Of a stretch of DNA of 64,000 nt, positions 34,203 through 46,210 are shown piece after piece. The notes beneath the pieces were generated by a model that saw only the letters and a list, made by a program, of their open reading frames with translations, ran no database searches and was not told where the DNA came from. The position numbers were made by a program, and so were the translations under genes. The DNA is from Malania oleifera (taxonomy: Eukaryota; Streptophyta; Magnoliopsida; Santalales; Ximeniaceae). Each line of letters opens with the position of its first letter. Position 1 is the stretch's first letter. The stretch is from contig NC_080421.1 of assembly GCF_029873635.1 (NCBI RefSeq), positions 39,847,120-39,911,119 on the forward strand, read 5' to 3'.

Positions 34203-36042
34203 TTGACGCCAAAATACACCGAGGCAGCTGGAGATGTAGTTACAGGTACCCTTACTGCTTTTTCATATAAAGTTATTGTTCTATTTGATACAGGTGCCAC
34301 CCATTCTTTTATTTCCTCGATGTATGCTAAATTAATGGGGTATAAGGCACAGTTGTTGGATGTTGGGTTGGTTGTAGCTACGCTGACAGGATCAGTGGTG
34401 AGATGTAGGAGGGTACTCAGGAGTTTTCCAATGATTATTCAGGGAAAGGTATTTCCAGCCGATCTTGTGATGTTCGATATGTAGGGGTTTGATATAATTC
34501 TGGGTGTGGACTGATTGGCGGTTAACCATGCTAGTATTGATTGTCACTTGAAAGAAGTGACTTTCAGACCTCTAGGTGAGCAAGAATACAGGTTTCTTGG
34601 TTGGCGTGTCAGTTTTTTACCACAGCTCGCGTCAGCTATTTAGGTGAGGAAATTGATTCAAAAAGGCTGCCAGGGATTTGTTACTTACATAAAGGAATTT
34701 CCAAAAGAAGAATTGAAATAAGCTGATATTCTTGTGGTCAGAGAATTCATAGATGTATTTTTAGAAGAATTACCTAGTTTGCCACCAGATCGTGAAGTTA
34801 AATTTACTGTGGATCTTTTACCTAGGGCAGCGCCAGTATACAAAACAACTTACCAAATGGCCCTAGCTGAGTTAAAAGAATTAAAAGATCGGTTGTAGGA
34901 ATTGTTGGATAAAGGATTTATCAGACCCAGTGTGTCGCCCTGGGGAGTACCAGTCCTATTTGTGAAAAAGAAATATGGGACCATGAGGATGTGTATAGAT
35001 CATAGGGAGATAAATAAACTGACAGTTAAGCATAAATATCATTTTCCCAGAATCGATGACTTGTTTGATTAGCTCCAGGGGACCCAAGTCTACTCTAAAA
35101 TTAATTTGCGGTCAGGTTATCATTAGGTAAAGGTGAGGGCAGAAGACATCTCAAAGACAGCGTTTCGAACGAGATATGGGCATTATGAGTTCTTGGTGAT
35201 GCCATTTGGATTAACTAACGCACCAGCACTATTTATGGATTTAATGAATCGAGTGTTCCATTAGTATTTGGACCAGTTTGTGGTTATATTCATTAATGAT
35301 ATACTAGTCTACTCGAGGAATTTTAAGGAGCACGAGCATCATTTGAGGTTGGTATTGCAAACATTGAGAGAAAGGGAGCTATATTCGAAGTTCAAGAAAT
35401 GTGAATTCTAGCTGAAACATATTTCTTTTCTCGGCCATGTGATCTTTGAGGCAGATGTATTTGTTGACCCAAGTAAGATAGAGGCAGTAGTGAATTGGGT
35501 AAGACCAGGAAATGTTCAAGAGGTTAGATGCTTTCTGGGTTTAGCAGGTTATTATCGACGCTTTGCTGACAATTTCTCCAGTTTATCAGGTCCACTGGCG
35601 CGACTCACGAGGAAAAATTGTAAGGTTTGAATGGACTGATGACTATGAGCAAAGCTTTCAGAAGTTGAAACAGAGGTTGATTACTACCCCAGTGTTGGCT
35701 ATTCCATCAGGAGAGGACGGGTTTGTGATATATAGTGATGCATCTTTGAAGGGTCTTGGATGTGTGTTGATGCAGCACGGCAAGGTTATCGCATATGCTT
35801 CTAGACAGCTTAAAGAATATGAGAAAAACTATCCTGTCCATGATTTGGAGCTAGCTACAATGGTGTTCGCTCTCAAGATCTAGAGACATTATCTATATGG
35901 AGGGAAGTGCGAAATTTTCACATATCATTAAAGCTTGAAATATTTCTTTACCCAAAAAGAGCTAAATGTGAGGCAAAGAAGGTAGTTAAAGCTTATTAAA
36001 GACTACGACTGTACTATTAGCTACCACCCAAGGAAAGCGAAT
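34203..36042 (+). pseudogene. Gypsy II protease, RT, RNase H, broken
   Basis: The protease has LFDTGATHSFIS (about 34280). A TAG at 34482-34484 and a TGA replacing Trp in GVDW follow. RT has [12 protein letters not shown], and the catalytic FIDD reads FIND (AAT at 35295-35297). In-frame TAGs at about 34897, 35069, 35126 and 35261 replace expected Gln; one at about 35408 replaces Trp. RNase [11 protein letters not shown] near 35733, TAG replacing Trp at 35881. Inactive both by the catalytic change and by stops. Confidence 0.87.
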
Positions 36043-37632
36043 GTGGTAGCAGATACTCTGAGTAAGAAATCAGTGGGACCGGTACTGCCAGCTATGGAGA
36101 TTCAGCACTCGATCCTGATGGATCTAGAGAGACTTGGTGTAGAGTTGATAAAGGATGATCTACAGGCATTTGTTTCCAACCTGGTTGTACAGCCTACACT
36201 ATATGAGAAGATTAAGGTCATTGAGGGTGATGACGCAGAGTTAGCGGAGGTAATAGCCAGAGTACGGGACGTTCAGGGAGAGGAGTTCAGCATCTTTAAT
36301 GATGGAGCTCTGAGGTTTCGCACCAAACTGTGTGTGCCGGCAGATGATGATATTAGAAGAACGATTTTAGAAGAGGTACACAGATCACTATACACAGTTC
36401 ATCCTGGTAGTACTAAAATGTATAGGAATCTGCGAGAGTATTTTTAGTGAAGTGGGATGAAAAGGGAAATCGTCGAATTTGTATAGCAATGTTTGACGTG
36501 CCAGCAAGTTAAGGCTGAGCACTAAAGACCAGCAAGGTAGTTACAGCCACTGTTCATTCCAGAATGGAAATGGGATCACGTTTCTATGGATTTTGTTACT
36601 AGGTTACCACCAGTGCGACAGGGATTGAATGCAATTTGGGTGATTGTTGATCATTTGACGAAGACCGCTCATTTTATCCCTATTAAGGTCGGCTATTCCG
36701 TGGACAGACCAGCATAAATATATGTTTAGAAGATAGTTCGCATCCATGGTGTACCAGTATCCATGGTTTTAGATCGAGATCCTCGGTTTACCTCACGATT
36801 TTGGAAAAGTTTTCAGGAGGCTATGGGTACACAGTTAACATTTAGCATGACCTTCCACCCCCAGACAGATGGTCAGACTAAAAGGATGATCCAAACATTA
36901 GAAGATATGCTTCGTGCATGCGTGCTAGATTTTGGGGGTAGTTGGACTCAGTTTATGCCACTAGTTGAATTTACTTATAATAACAGTTATCAAGCTAGTA
37001 TTGGTATGACGCCCTACAAGACATTGTATGGTAGGAGATGTCAGTCTCCTCTTTTCTGGGATGATGTAGGTGAGAGGCGAGTTTTGGGTCTAGAGATAAT
37101 ACAACAGGCGTATGATAAAGTCTGACTAATTAAAGAAAGAATCAGTACCGCATAGATTCGGTAGAAAAGCTACGCAAACACTCGCCGCCGGGAGTTAGAG
37201 TTTGATGTTGGAGATTGAGTATTCCTAAAGGTAGCTCCTCTTAGAGGGGTTATGAGGTTTGGGAATAAGGGTAAGTTGAGCCCTAAGTATATTGGCCCTT
37301 TTGAGATACTAAAGAGAGTGGGGTCAGTAGCCTACCGACTAGCTTTGCCGCCAGCTTTATCTAGAATATACGACGTATTCCATGTAGCTATGCTGAGGAA
37401 ATACATCCTAGATCCATCCCATATAATCAGTTATACAGAAATAGAGCTTAAATATTCATTAGCTTATGAAGAAGCACCAGTACAAATCTAGGACAGAAAG
37501 ACACAAGCACTACGCACCAAAGAAATTCAGCTAGTAAAAGTTTTGTGGAGGAATCATGCTATAGAGGAAGCTTCTTAGGAGCTCAAGGAACAGATGAGAC
37601 AGAAATACCCACAATTGTTCCAAGAGGTTTAG
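36043..37632 (+). pseudogene. Gypsy II integrase and chromodomain-like tail, broken
   Basis: Integrase begins near 36340 with the zinc-binding region (YTVHPGSTKMYRNL, then CLTCQQVK near 36490). Catalytic core: Asp in MDFVTRLP, Asp in [10 protein letters not shown], but the Glu in the [13 protein letters not shown] block is Lys (AAA at 36880-36882). The frame ends at 37123-37125, and the C-terminal part resumes at 37252 with [14 protein letters not shown] and [12 protein letters not shown]. The tail reads VKVLWRNHAIEEAS, then a TAG where Trp is expected. Confidence 0.87.
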
Positions 37633-37860
37633 TGGTAATTGGGTAAAGTGTAAATAGTAGGTAATGTTTCTTTTGCAGATATATGTATTTATTTAGTTAG
37701 TAAGTAGTCTTTTAGTTTTATAGTTGTACTCTCCCAGAACTTTGAATGTAACCACGGTATTCTTCCACCATAAGTGAGGGTAAGTAATAAAATAAGTAGA
37801 CTATTTTCCTCAGAGAATAGTGTATGGTACAAATATTAAATTTTGAGGACGAAATTTTAT

Positions 37861-38129
37861 AAGGATGGGAGAATGTAATAACCCAGAGAATTAATCAGGG
37901 TCTCGTCATCGAACACAAGGGATTCGTTGACGAGAATACATGAGGGCCTCATCGACGAGGACATGTCTTGTCTATGAAAAGATACCGAGACTGGGGTTTT
38001 GGCAGTTTGAAATTCGTCGACAAGGGGTACAGGTTCATCGACGAGCTTTCTTTAGGGACTCGTCGACGAATCCGGGGTTAGAAATTGCTAAAACCCTAAT
38101 TTTACAGTAGAAAATTTGCACAAAAGACC

Positions 38130-38194
<65 letters not shown>

Positions 38195-39374
38195 AAACAT
38201 CCCTCCTCCTTTCTCTCTTCGATCTTGGCTCTGTTTCTCGCCAGATCGACGATCTGAGGCCACCGCGATGCTCAAGGGAAAGTTCTCTGCAAATCTACTA
38301 GAGTGGATCGTTGGTGGAAGTGGTTTGAAATCCATCACAATTTCAAGGTAAGGCATTTTATTTAGTATTTGCCTTTCTTGCAGTTATAAGAAATGTAGTG
38401 TATGAAGAAATACTAATGTTTTATTTGGGGAGATGTGGTTTTCAGGATGTTGAGTGGGGAACCCTACAGGTGTATGGCTAGAATACAGTAGGGGCTTTCT
38501 TAGAAATTAGGTAAGGGAAATATGCTATGCCAGAGAATTTTTAGAATGTATAACAGAAGATTTTGAATGTATATTTATAAGCATGTTGATCAGATTATTT
38601 TTCCATAATATAATAAGTATTATTATATCAGAGAGATTACAGATATGAAGCATGAGATTTTAATTGCACAGTTGTGTGGCCTGAGTTTACTATAGTTTAG
38701 CATGTTGTTTATAAAATTTTACAGATATCCAGTTATACAAGTTTGTTAGCAGAAAGTAAGATTTATAGTAACGTGATTTCTAAACCATAACACTCAGACA
38801 GATATTTCAGATAGATATTACAGATACTACAGACAGATATTGCAAATATTTCAGATAGATATTATAGATATTACAGATATTTCAGATATTACAGCTCACA
38901 TTTATAGTGTTATAGTTGTTTTGAAATCATGTTAAAACGCAAGATAAGTATATATATATATATATATATATATAGTATTACACAGTATCATATCCTTGTG
39001 GATATTACAGACAAAGATATACAACATAGCACGGTATTGTTGCTATTACAGGTAGAGTACAACCACATAACTCAGATAATATGTGGATTCCGTCTAACGT
39101 TGCGAGGTGACATTACAATCTCCCCAGCGAGCTGGGTTGAGGTGGCCGGTTAGACGATGTTAGATTTGGAGATTGCCTGGAGAGATTGTAGTGGGCTACA
39201 TTGGCGAACGTTACAGATATAGATTGACTTGCCTGGTAGGCCAACCAGAGTAAGTTCAGCCTATGGGTCGTACAACCCTGTCATGAGGGGTTATATCATG
39301 ACATAAAGAATCTCAGGGTATAGCAGAAGTTCCTATGTATATACAGATATATCATCCAGCAGCAGTTTATATTG
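37861..39374 (+). mobile_element. Polypurine tract and 3' LTR of gypsy II, end missing
   Basis: AAGGATGGGAGAA (37861-37873) precedes TGTAATAACCCAGAG. The LTR has a TCGTCGACGA-type array (37905-38075), a long CT run (38131-38193), a GGTAAGG donor-like site near 38347, and many short CAGATATTACAGATA-type repeats (38800-38900). It stops at 39374 after TTTATATT, where unrelated AT-rich DNA begins. Confidence 0.8.
38131..38193 (+). repeat. (CT)n microsatellite in gypsy II LTR
   Basis: About 31 CT units lie at the presumed RNA leader. Lengths differ between LTR copies in the window, as expected of slippage. Confidence 0.93.
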
Positions 39375-40372
39375 CGGTAGAATTTTTATTATTGGGATTT
39401 TTTTTAATATTGACAATTTAAATTTTGGTTGTATTTGTTATATGTATTAAATGATTAACAATGTTATGGAAGGATTTTTAATGTTGTAATATTAGTATTT
39501 AATATCCATGTTTTTATTTTTGTCCCATTTATTGTAAATATTAATTGGATTATTACTATTGTCACATAATTTTTATCCGAGTGTATATCTTTTTATTGTG
39601 AATATTTATTATTATTACCGTAGGGTTCTTTATAAGTAATATCCATATTTAGTGTAAATAGTAATTGAATTCGTATTATTATTATAGGATTTTTAACGTT
39701 TATCTGTATCTTGCCAATATCAATCAAGTAGGTATTTTGGTAAGTTTGTATTTACGGATTTAGGGGTTAGGATGTACTATATATATTTAGCACCTTAGGT
39801 AATATAGTATATTTAGTAATTTAATATTTTAGGTAATATTATTTATTTATTAACTTAGTATTGTAGATGATTTAGTAAGTTAGCATTTAAGTAACATTAT
39901 ATATTTTGTAATTTAGTATTTTAAGTAATGATATATATTTAGCAATTTAGGGTTTTAAGTAATTATATATTTAGTAATCTAGGTATTTTAAGTAACATTA
40001 TATATTTAGTAATATAGTATCTTAAGTAATTATATATGTTTAGTAACATAGTATTTTAAGTAATTATCTTTAGTAATTTAGTGTTCTAAATAATATTATA
40101 TATTTAGTAATTTAGTATATTCAGTAACTCAGTATTCATACATATTTAGTAAGTTAGTTGTTTAAGTAATATTATATTTCTAGTAATTTAATATTTGAGG
40201 TAATATTATATTCAGCATGTTAGCTTTTAAGTTATATATCTTAGTACTTTAGTAACAAAGTATATTTAGTGTATTAGATTTTAAATTATATTATATATTC
40301 AATATTTTAGTATTAGCAATATTATATATATGTTTAGCATATTAGATTTGTATATTTATCATTATTATAATA
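39375..40372. repeat. AT-rich degenerate tandem-like array
   Basis: From about 39780 to 40340 the sequence is built of imperfect units around TTTAGTAATTTAGTATTTTAAGTAA with TATATATTTAG spacers, roughly 35-40 bp each, about a dozen units. 39375-39780 is AT-rich without clear units. No coding sequence. It may be the body of the LTR whose 3' end continues at 45687-46143. Confidence 0.6.
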
Positions 40373-40689
40373 TGTTAAACTTAATGAGCCAAGCAGTAAT
40401 GCTGGGGTGTTAAGCTCAGTAAAAAGAAAAACAGTGATTCAAGAGTAGAGCATGGAAGATGAAGATCTGCTGCCTGTGATATATTTTTTATAACCATTGG
40501 TAGCTTTAGTAAAATATTTGTAACAATTTTTTTTTAACAAGAAATTGTTTTATTTTATTTTCTTTTGTTAGTCAGCACTTGTATATAAACTGGCTGGGCA
40601 TATGTAAAATTCAATTACCTTTTGTAACTTCATCTTGTTAACCTGAAAGAAGATATTCAGTTTCTTTATAGATGTTTAGTTTCTTTATA
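40373..40689 (+). mobile_element. 5' LTR of Retrofit-like copia
   Basis: Starts TGTTAAACTTAATGAG, has TATATAAACTGGC (near 40582), and ends TTTCTTTATA directly before the primer site. A tandem GTTTCTTTATAGATGTTTA duplication near the end is absent from the 3' LTR. The end does not read CA, so the exact border may be a few bases off. Confidence 0.85.
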
Positions 40690-40701
40690 TGGTATCAGAG
40701 C
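40690..40701 (+). other. tRNA-Met primer binding site
   Basis: TGGTATCAGAGC, directly adjoining the LTR, is a perfect match to the usual plant initiator-tRNA primer site. Confidence 0.9.
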
Positions 40702-40793
40702 ACTGCTAGCTGAAAAGCTCTTCCATTTCTTGATTTTTCTTCTTCCTCCTTATTTCTAATTGTTTTCTTCAACTGAATTCTCGAAGGTCATTC

Positions 40794-41789
40794 ATGGCAT
40801 CTCCTAAATCGAGTAATCCAAATGTTGAAACCAGTTATTCAAATCTTACAAATCCATATTTTCTCAATTCGAATGAAAATCCAGGCAACATCTTGGTTAC
40901 ACAACCATTGCTTGGAATGAAGAATTATCATTCTTGGTCCAGGGCTATGATCTTAGCTCTCACTGCTAAGAAGAAGATAGGTTTCATTAATGGCAAAATT
41001 GTTGAGCCAGATTCAAAATCTCCCTTCTATGAAGATTGGTTAAGCTGTAATACAATGGTGATTTCATGGATGATAAATTTCATGCACGTTGATGTATCTA
41101 GTAGCATGATGTATTGTCAAACTTCTAGAGAAATATGGCTTGAATTGCAGAAACTTTTCTCACAAGAGAGTGGTCCCAAACTCTACAATCTTTAGAAAGA
41201 GATCTCTAATATATCTCAAAACCAGATGACAATTACAAAATACTTCACAAGATTCAAGAAATTGTGGGATCAATTGCTGAATCTGGAGCCATTACCAGAG
41301 TGTACTTGTGGAGCAATCAAAATCTTAAATGTTTCTCCTAACAAGACTTATGCTATGAGATTTTTGATGGGTTTGAATGAGAATTTTGAGACTATAAGAA
41401 CTCAAATTCTGATGCAGGAGCCTTTTCCTTCGATTAGCAAGATTTATACTCTGGTTCTTCAAGAAGAGTCTCACAAGAATGTAAAACATGAAGGATATTA
41501 CACTGCCAAGTCTGACTTAGTAGCAATGTATGCCAATTCAAAGGGAAGTAATTCTGGAAATTCTTGGAATAAAGGAAATAACAAAAGGGAGAGATTGTTA
41601 TGCACTCACTGCAACATGCTTGGACATACAATTGATAAATGTTACAAGTTACATGGTTATCCACCGGGATATAAATCAAAAGGAAGACCAAGTGTTAATC
41701 AAGTTACTTGCAACCCAGGAGCAGCAACTGAAAATGTGTCAGTTCAATGTCCTATTTCTAAAGCACAATGTGAGGCTAACTTTTCTTAA
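40794..41789 (+). pseudogene. Retrofit-like Gag, one stop
   Basis: The ATG at 40794 opens the copia Gag: NYHSWSRAMILAL N-terminal block, WLELQKLFSQ, then a TAG at 41193-41195 where Gln or Lys is expected. The same frame continues to 41789 with FTRFKKLWDQL and a zinc knuckle CTHCNMLGHTIDKC (spacing C-x2-C-x4-H-x4-C) near 41600-41640. A frameshift at about 41770-41790 separates it from protease. Otherwise well conserved. Confidence 0.88.
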
Positions 41790-42519
41790 TACTGGAAATA
41801 ATTCTGGTAAGAATTATCATGCAGCCAATGTAAGTACTGGTAATGGACTGCAAAATTTGGTTTCTGGAGCTATTGATGTGTGTTCATCTACTGATGATCT
41901 TTCTATTGCTGGTGTGACGACTAATAAACCACATTCTCAAGCTAATAATTACCTTGAAACTATGTCAGGTGTTGTTTCTAATCCCATCTTAAATCCAAAT
42001 TTAACACATTCTATTTTTTCAGCCAAACTAGTTAATCCAACTTGTTTCAAGACCAATGATTGGGTCATAGACACAGGAGCTACTGATCACATGGTACATT
42101 CTGTGTCTTGTTTCACCACCGTAATAGCCACAATAAATACTCATGTTAATTTGCCAAATGGTGAATTAGCTTTAGTCACACATATTGGAAATGTCAAAAT
42201 CAATGAAAATCTCATCTTATATGATGTTCTTTGTGTTCCGTCTTTTAACTTCAATCTTATATCAGTTAGCAAACTTACCAAATCTGATTCTTGTTGCCTT
42301 ATGTTCTTTGGTAATTTGTGTTTCATCCAGGACCTTGCTCACTGGAACACACTTGGTCAGGGTAAAGAGTGTAATGACCTATACCTGCTGGAAGATAACA
42401 ATTTTGTTTCTTCTTTTATTTCATCAATTTCCTCTGTTAATAAAACTCAGCCACATATATGGCATTTAAGGTTGGGACATCCTTCCAATACCAAGTTGTC
42501 TTTACTCAAAGTCAAATAA
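41770..42519 (+). pseudogene. Retrofit-like protease and integrase zinc domain
   Basis: This frame holds a linker, the protease motif WVIDTGATDHMV (about 42061), the LCVPSFNFNLISVSKL block, and the first half of the integrase zinc domain (IWHLRLGHPS). A TAA at 42517-42519 is followed by a short stretch with further stops that still encodes CDVCPLAKQ, the two zinc-binding Cys. Confidence 0.88.
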
Positions 42520-42585
42520 TGTACAGATTTGTGATTCAAATGAAGATTTTTTTGTGATGTTTGTCCTCTTGCCAAACAAAAATGA

Positions 42586-45502
42586 TTGCCTTTTAATAAA
42601 AGTTTACATACTTCCCAAAATTGTTTTGACTTGATTCATTGTGATTTGTGGGGTCCATTTTCCTTATCTACTATTGATTCTTGCAAATATTTCCTCACTA
42701 TAGTGGATGATTATTCTAGATGTACATGGGTTTACTTATTAAAACACAAATCAAAAACTCAATCCATATTAGAACAATTTTGTACCATGGTTGAAACTCA
42801 ATTTTCTAGAAGAGTGAAGATAATTCAAACTGATAATGGAACTGAATTCATTATGAGTGATTTTTTTGCTAAAAAAAGGCATTTTGCATCATTTAAGCTA
42901 TGTTGAGACTCCTCAACAAAATGCAATTGTAGAAAGAAAACATCAACATATCTTAAATGTAACTAGGTCACTTATGTTCCATTCACATTTACCTTTACAT
43001 CTTTGGGGGCATTGTGTTTTAACTGATGTATATCTGATCAATAGGATTCCCAGTACACCTCTATCACACAAAACTCCTTATGAGGTTCTTCATGGCAGTC
43101 CTCCTTCTTATGATCATCTAAGAATTTTTGGTTGTCTTTGTTATGTTTCTACATTAGCACATAACAGATCTAAATTTGCAGCAAGAGCAAGGAGATGTAT
43201 CTTTCTAGGCTATCCTTTTGGCATAAAAGGTTACAAAGTCTTAAACTTGTCCACAAATTCAGTTTTCATATCCAGAGATGTGGTTTTTCATGAAAACATA
43301 TTTCCTTACATTGAAGGTAAAGCTTCAAGTACAGATCCTTTTGATTCAGTTACTGAAATTAATAATCTTGCATCTTCCAGCTCAGGAAATGAATTTTTTG
43401 TCACTCCTATTCCTATCCAAGATGAGTCTATTCCTTGTTCAAATTCTGCTCCTAATTCTACACCAGTTCAGGTTTCTGAAGTATCTACTGCAGTTCCTTC
43501 TTTGCATATGCCTGCAGTTTCTATTCCTATCACTTCAATACTTGTTTCTACACTAGCTCATGAATCGCCATCAGCACCTATCAGAAGATCACCTCGGCAA
43601 TCAACTAAACCAACATATTTACAGGATTATGCTTGTACTGCAACTCATGTTTCTGGTGCAGCTTATGATGTGGATGATGGACTCACTTATTCCCATTTAA
43701 AATCTCCCTATCATTCATATCTACTGGCAGTTAATTCTTTACCTCAAGAGCCACAATTTTTCTTTCAAGCTGTTAAAAATCCTTTATGGAGATCAGCAAT
43801 GGACAAAGAAATTCAAGCTCTTGAACAGAATCAAACTTGGGAACTTACCACATTACCTCCTAGAAAAACTCCTATTGGGTGTAAGTGGGTATATAAGATT
43901 AAACTGAATTCTGATGGAACAGTGGAAAGGTACAAGGCTAGACTTGTGGCTAAAGGGTATACACAACAGGAAGGCATCGATTTTCTTGAAACATTTTCTC
44001 CAATTGCTAAAACAGTAATTGTTCGAGTACTTCTTGCTTTAGCAGTTGCCAGGTCTTGGCCTCTTCACCAATTAGATATTAACAATGCTTTTTTACATGG
44101 GGATTTACATGAAGAGGTATATATGTCATTGCCTCCTGGTTTTCACAGTAAGGGGGGGCCTTCAACTGCTACTTCTTCTTCACAATCATCTTATATTGTT
44201 GTCTGCAGGTTGCTTAAATCTCTTTATGGTCTGAGACAAGCTTCAAGACAATGGTATACGAAATTGTCATCTATTATTCAACAACTTGGTTTTGTTCAAT
44301 CGACTGCTGATAATTCTCTTTTTGTTCATGCCAAAGGTTCCTTATTCACAGCTTTATTGGTTTATGTGGATGACATGATCATAACAGGAAATGATCCCAT
44401 TTGTGTAGCAAATTTAAAGTCAGTTCTGGATGCTAAATTTGGAATTAAAGATCTTGGATCACTTAAGTTCTTCTTAGGACTTGAAATTGCTAGAGGAAGA
44501 AAGGGAATAAGCTTAAATCAAAGAAAGTTTGCTTTAGACATTTTAAAGGAGACGGGTATGATGGGTTGTAAACCTGCTAAGTCTCCAATAGAACAACAAT
44601 TAAAATTGTCAAAGAACAATGGTGAACTTCTATCAGATTCAGGCAAGTATAGAAGGCTCATAGGAAAATTGATGTATTTAACACTCAGCAGACCAGATAT
44701 TACATCTGATGTGAACAGGCTGAGTCAGTTTTTGGCCAAACCGAGAGTTCCTCATATGCAAGCTGCAACAAGAATTCTGCAATACATCAAGGGGACACCT
44801 GGGCAAGGAATTTTATTTCCTAGTAGTTCAAATTTACAATTGAAGGCATATTGTGATGCTGATTGAGCTGGATGCCCAGATACAAGGAAGTCTCTTACTG
44901 GATATTGTGTTTTTCTTGGAGATGCTTTGATTTCTTGGAGATCAAAGAAGCAATCAATGGTATCAAGATCTTCAGTTGAGGCTGAACATAGATCTATGGC
45001 AAGCACTACCTGTGAAATTACTTGGATTTTATTTCTACTAAGAGATTTACAAGTTAAGCATGAAAAATCAGTTTTACTTTACTATGACAACCAGGCAGCT
45101 TTGCATATAGTTGCAAATCCAGTATTCCATGAACGATCAAAACATATAGAAGCGGATTGTCATATTGTTAGAAATAGAGTTCTAGATGGTATGATCAAAA
45201 CTTTTCATGTTGCATCTAAAAATCAGTTGGCTGACATTTTTACTAAGGCACTTGGTGTAGACAATCATATTAGAATGATCAAGAAGCTGGGTTTGATTAA
45301 TATCTTTGCTCATCAAGTTGAATATCCGGATTGTACTCTGAAAGATCAAGCAACAAGAGCTTTGCTCTTGAGGGGGGGGGGTGTTAAACTTAATGAGCCA
45401 ATCAGTAATGCCAGGGTGTTAAGCTCAGTAAAAAGAAAAACAGTGATTCAAGAGAAGAGCATGGAAGATGAAGATCTGCTTCCCGTGATATATTTTTTAT
45501 AA
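42586..45502 (+). pseudogene. Retrofit-like integrase core, RT, RNase H
   Basis: Integrase catalytic Asp, Asp and Glu are all kept (TIVDDYSRC, IIQTDNGTEF, NAIVERKHQ), but one frameshift at about 42880 splits the second and third. From 42857 one frame runs 669 codons through the GLY..LYG RT blocks, QLDINNAFLHGDL and YVDD (about 44367) to a TGA at 44864-44866 that replaces Trp in the DADW motif. It resumes in the same frame to 45502 with RNase H (SKKQSMVSRSSVEAE, ADIFTKAL). The frame passes through the polypurine tract and ends inside the 3' LTR. Confidence 0.9.
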
Positions 45503-45686
45503 CCATTGATAGCTTTAGTAAAATATCTGTAACAGTTTTTTTTTTTTTTTAAACAAGAAATTGTTTTATTTTAATTTCTTTCGTTAGCCAACACTTGTAT
45601 ATAAACTGGCTGGGCATATGTAAAATTCAATTACCTTTTGTAACTTCATCTTGTTAACCTGAAAGAAGATATTCAGTTTCTTTATA
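45370..45686 (+). mobile_element. Polypurine tract and 3' LTR of Retrofit-like copia
   Basis: GAGGGGGGGGGG (45370-45381) precedes TGTTAAACTTAATGAG (LTR 45382-45686). It matches the 5' LTR over its whole length. The stop codon of the RNase H frame lies 120 bp inside it. Confidence 0.88.
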
Positions 45687-46143
45687 TAACATTTTCGTAT
45701 TATGTATTTTCATGTGTGTGTATCCCTATGATTTCAAAAAAGGGTATGAGCTTTCGGGTTTCATGTACCCAACTCTAAGGGAATATATATTACATATATT
45801 TTTGTGTGGTTTATTGTTTTACATGTGTATTTCAAAAATTCACTAAAATGGAGTAATTTTAAAGAGTTCTTAAATTTAATTGGCGGGATAATTTCATAAT
45901 TAATTAGGTATCGTTCATAAAAACGAGCGCGTAGGAGGTTCTCATACATTCCCCTCACATAACCAAACTCTCGATCCCAACTTTAGCAACGCAAACTGAT
46001 TCTACCCTTAATAGGGTAGTAATCAAATGTTCTAAGCATACTAAAAAGTTAGTGACAACTCCATTACACCATTTTTCCCGAAAATATAAAACAATTTTTT
46101 TTTTCGCTACCTCAGGGCACCTACGCTCCGGCACATCGCAACA

Positions 46144-46145
<2 letters not shown>
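45687..46145 (+). other. 3' part of a degenerate LTR family (second copy)
   Basis: Similar to 24560-24945 through shared blocks (see that entry); it ends in CACATCGCAACA. The Retrofit-like copia inserted at its left side. No coding sequence. Confidence 0.45.
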
Positions 46146-46198
<53 letters not shown>

Positions 46199-46210
46199 TT
46201 GTTGTTGTTG
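46146..46210 (+). repeat. (ATT)n and (TTG)n microsatellites
   Basis: About 17 ATT units are followed by CTTG and four TTG units, adjoining the LTR-like end. Confidence 0.95.

Larger units (their letters stand above)
32106..39374 (+). mobile_element. Ty3/gypsy chromovirus II
   Basis: It has a truncated 5' LTR, primer site, gag, protease, reverse transcriptase, RNase H, integrase, chromodomain-like tail, polypurine tract and a 3' LTR lacking its end. Internal coding order is complete, but every domain carries stops or shifts. The 5' LTR keeps its last part and the 3' LTR its first part; they overlap at about 32160-32266 and 39287-39374. The lineage is the same as element IV and the solo LTR at 15406. 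Confidence 0.88.
40373..45686 (+). mobile_element. Ale/Retrofit-like Ty1/copia retrotransposon, nearly complete
   Basis: It has two similar LTRs, primer site, gag, protease, integrase, RT, RNase H and polypurine tract in order. The LTRs (317 and 305 bp) differ at about a dozen substitutions plus a 19-bp duplication in the 5' copy and poly-T length. Flanks TAATA (40368-40372) and TAACA (45687-45691) fit a target-site duplication with one change. It is the best-preserved large element here: few stops and all catalytic residues kept. The single-knuckle Gag and short LTRs suggest the Ale/Retrofit lineage. Confidence 0.9.
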
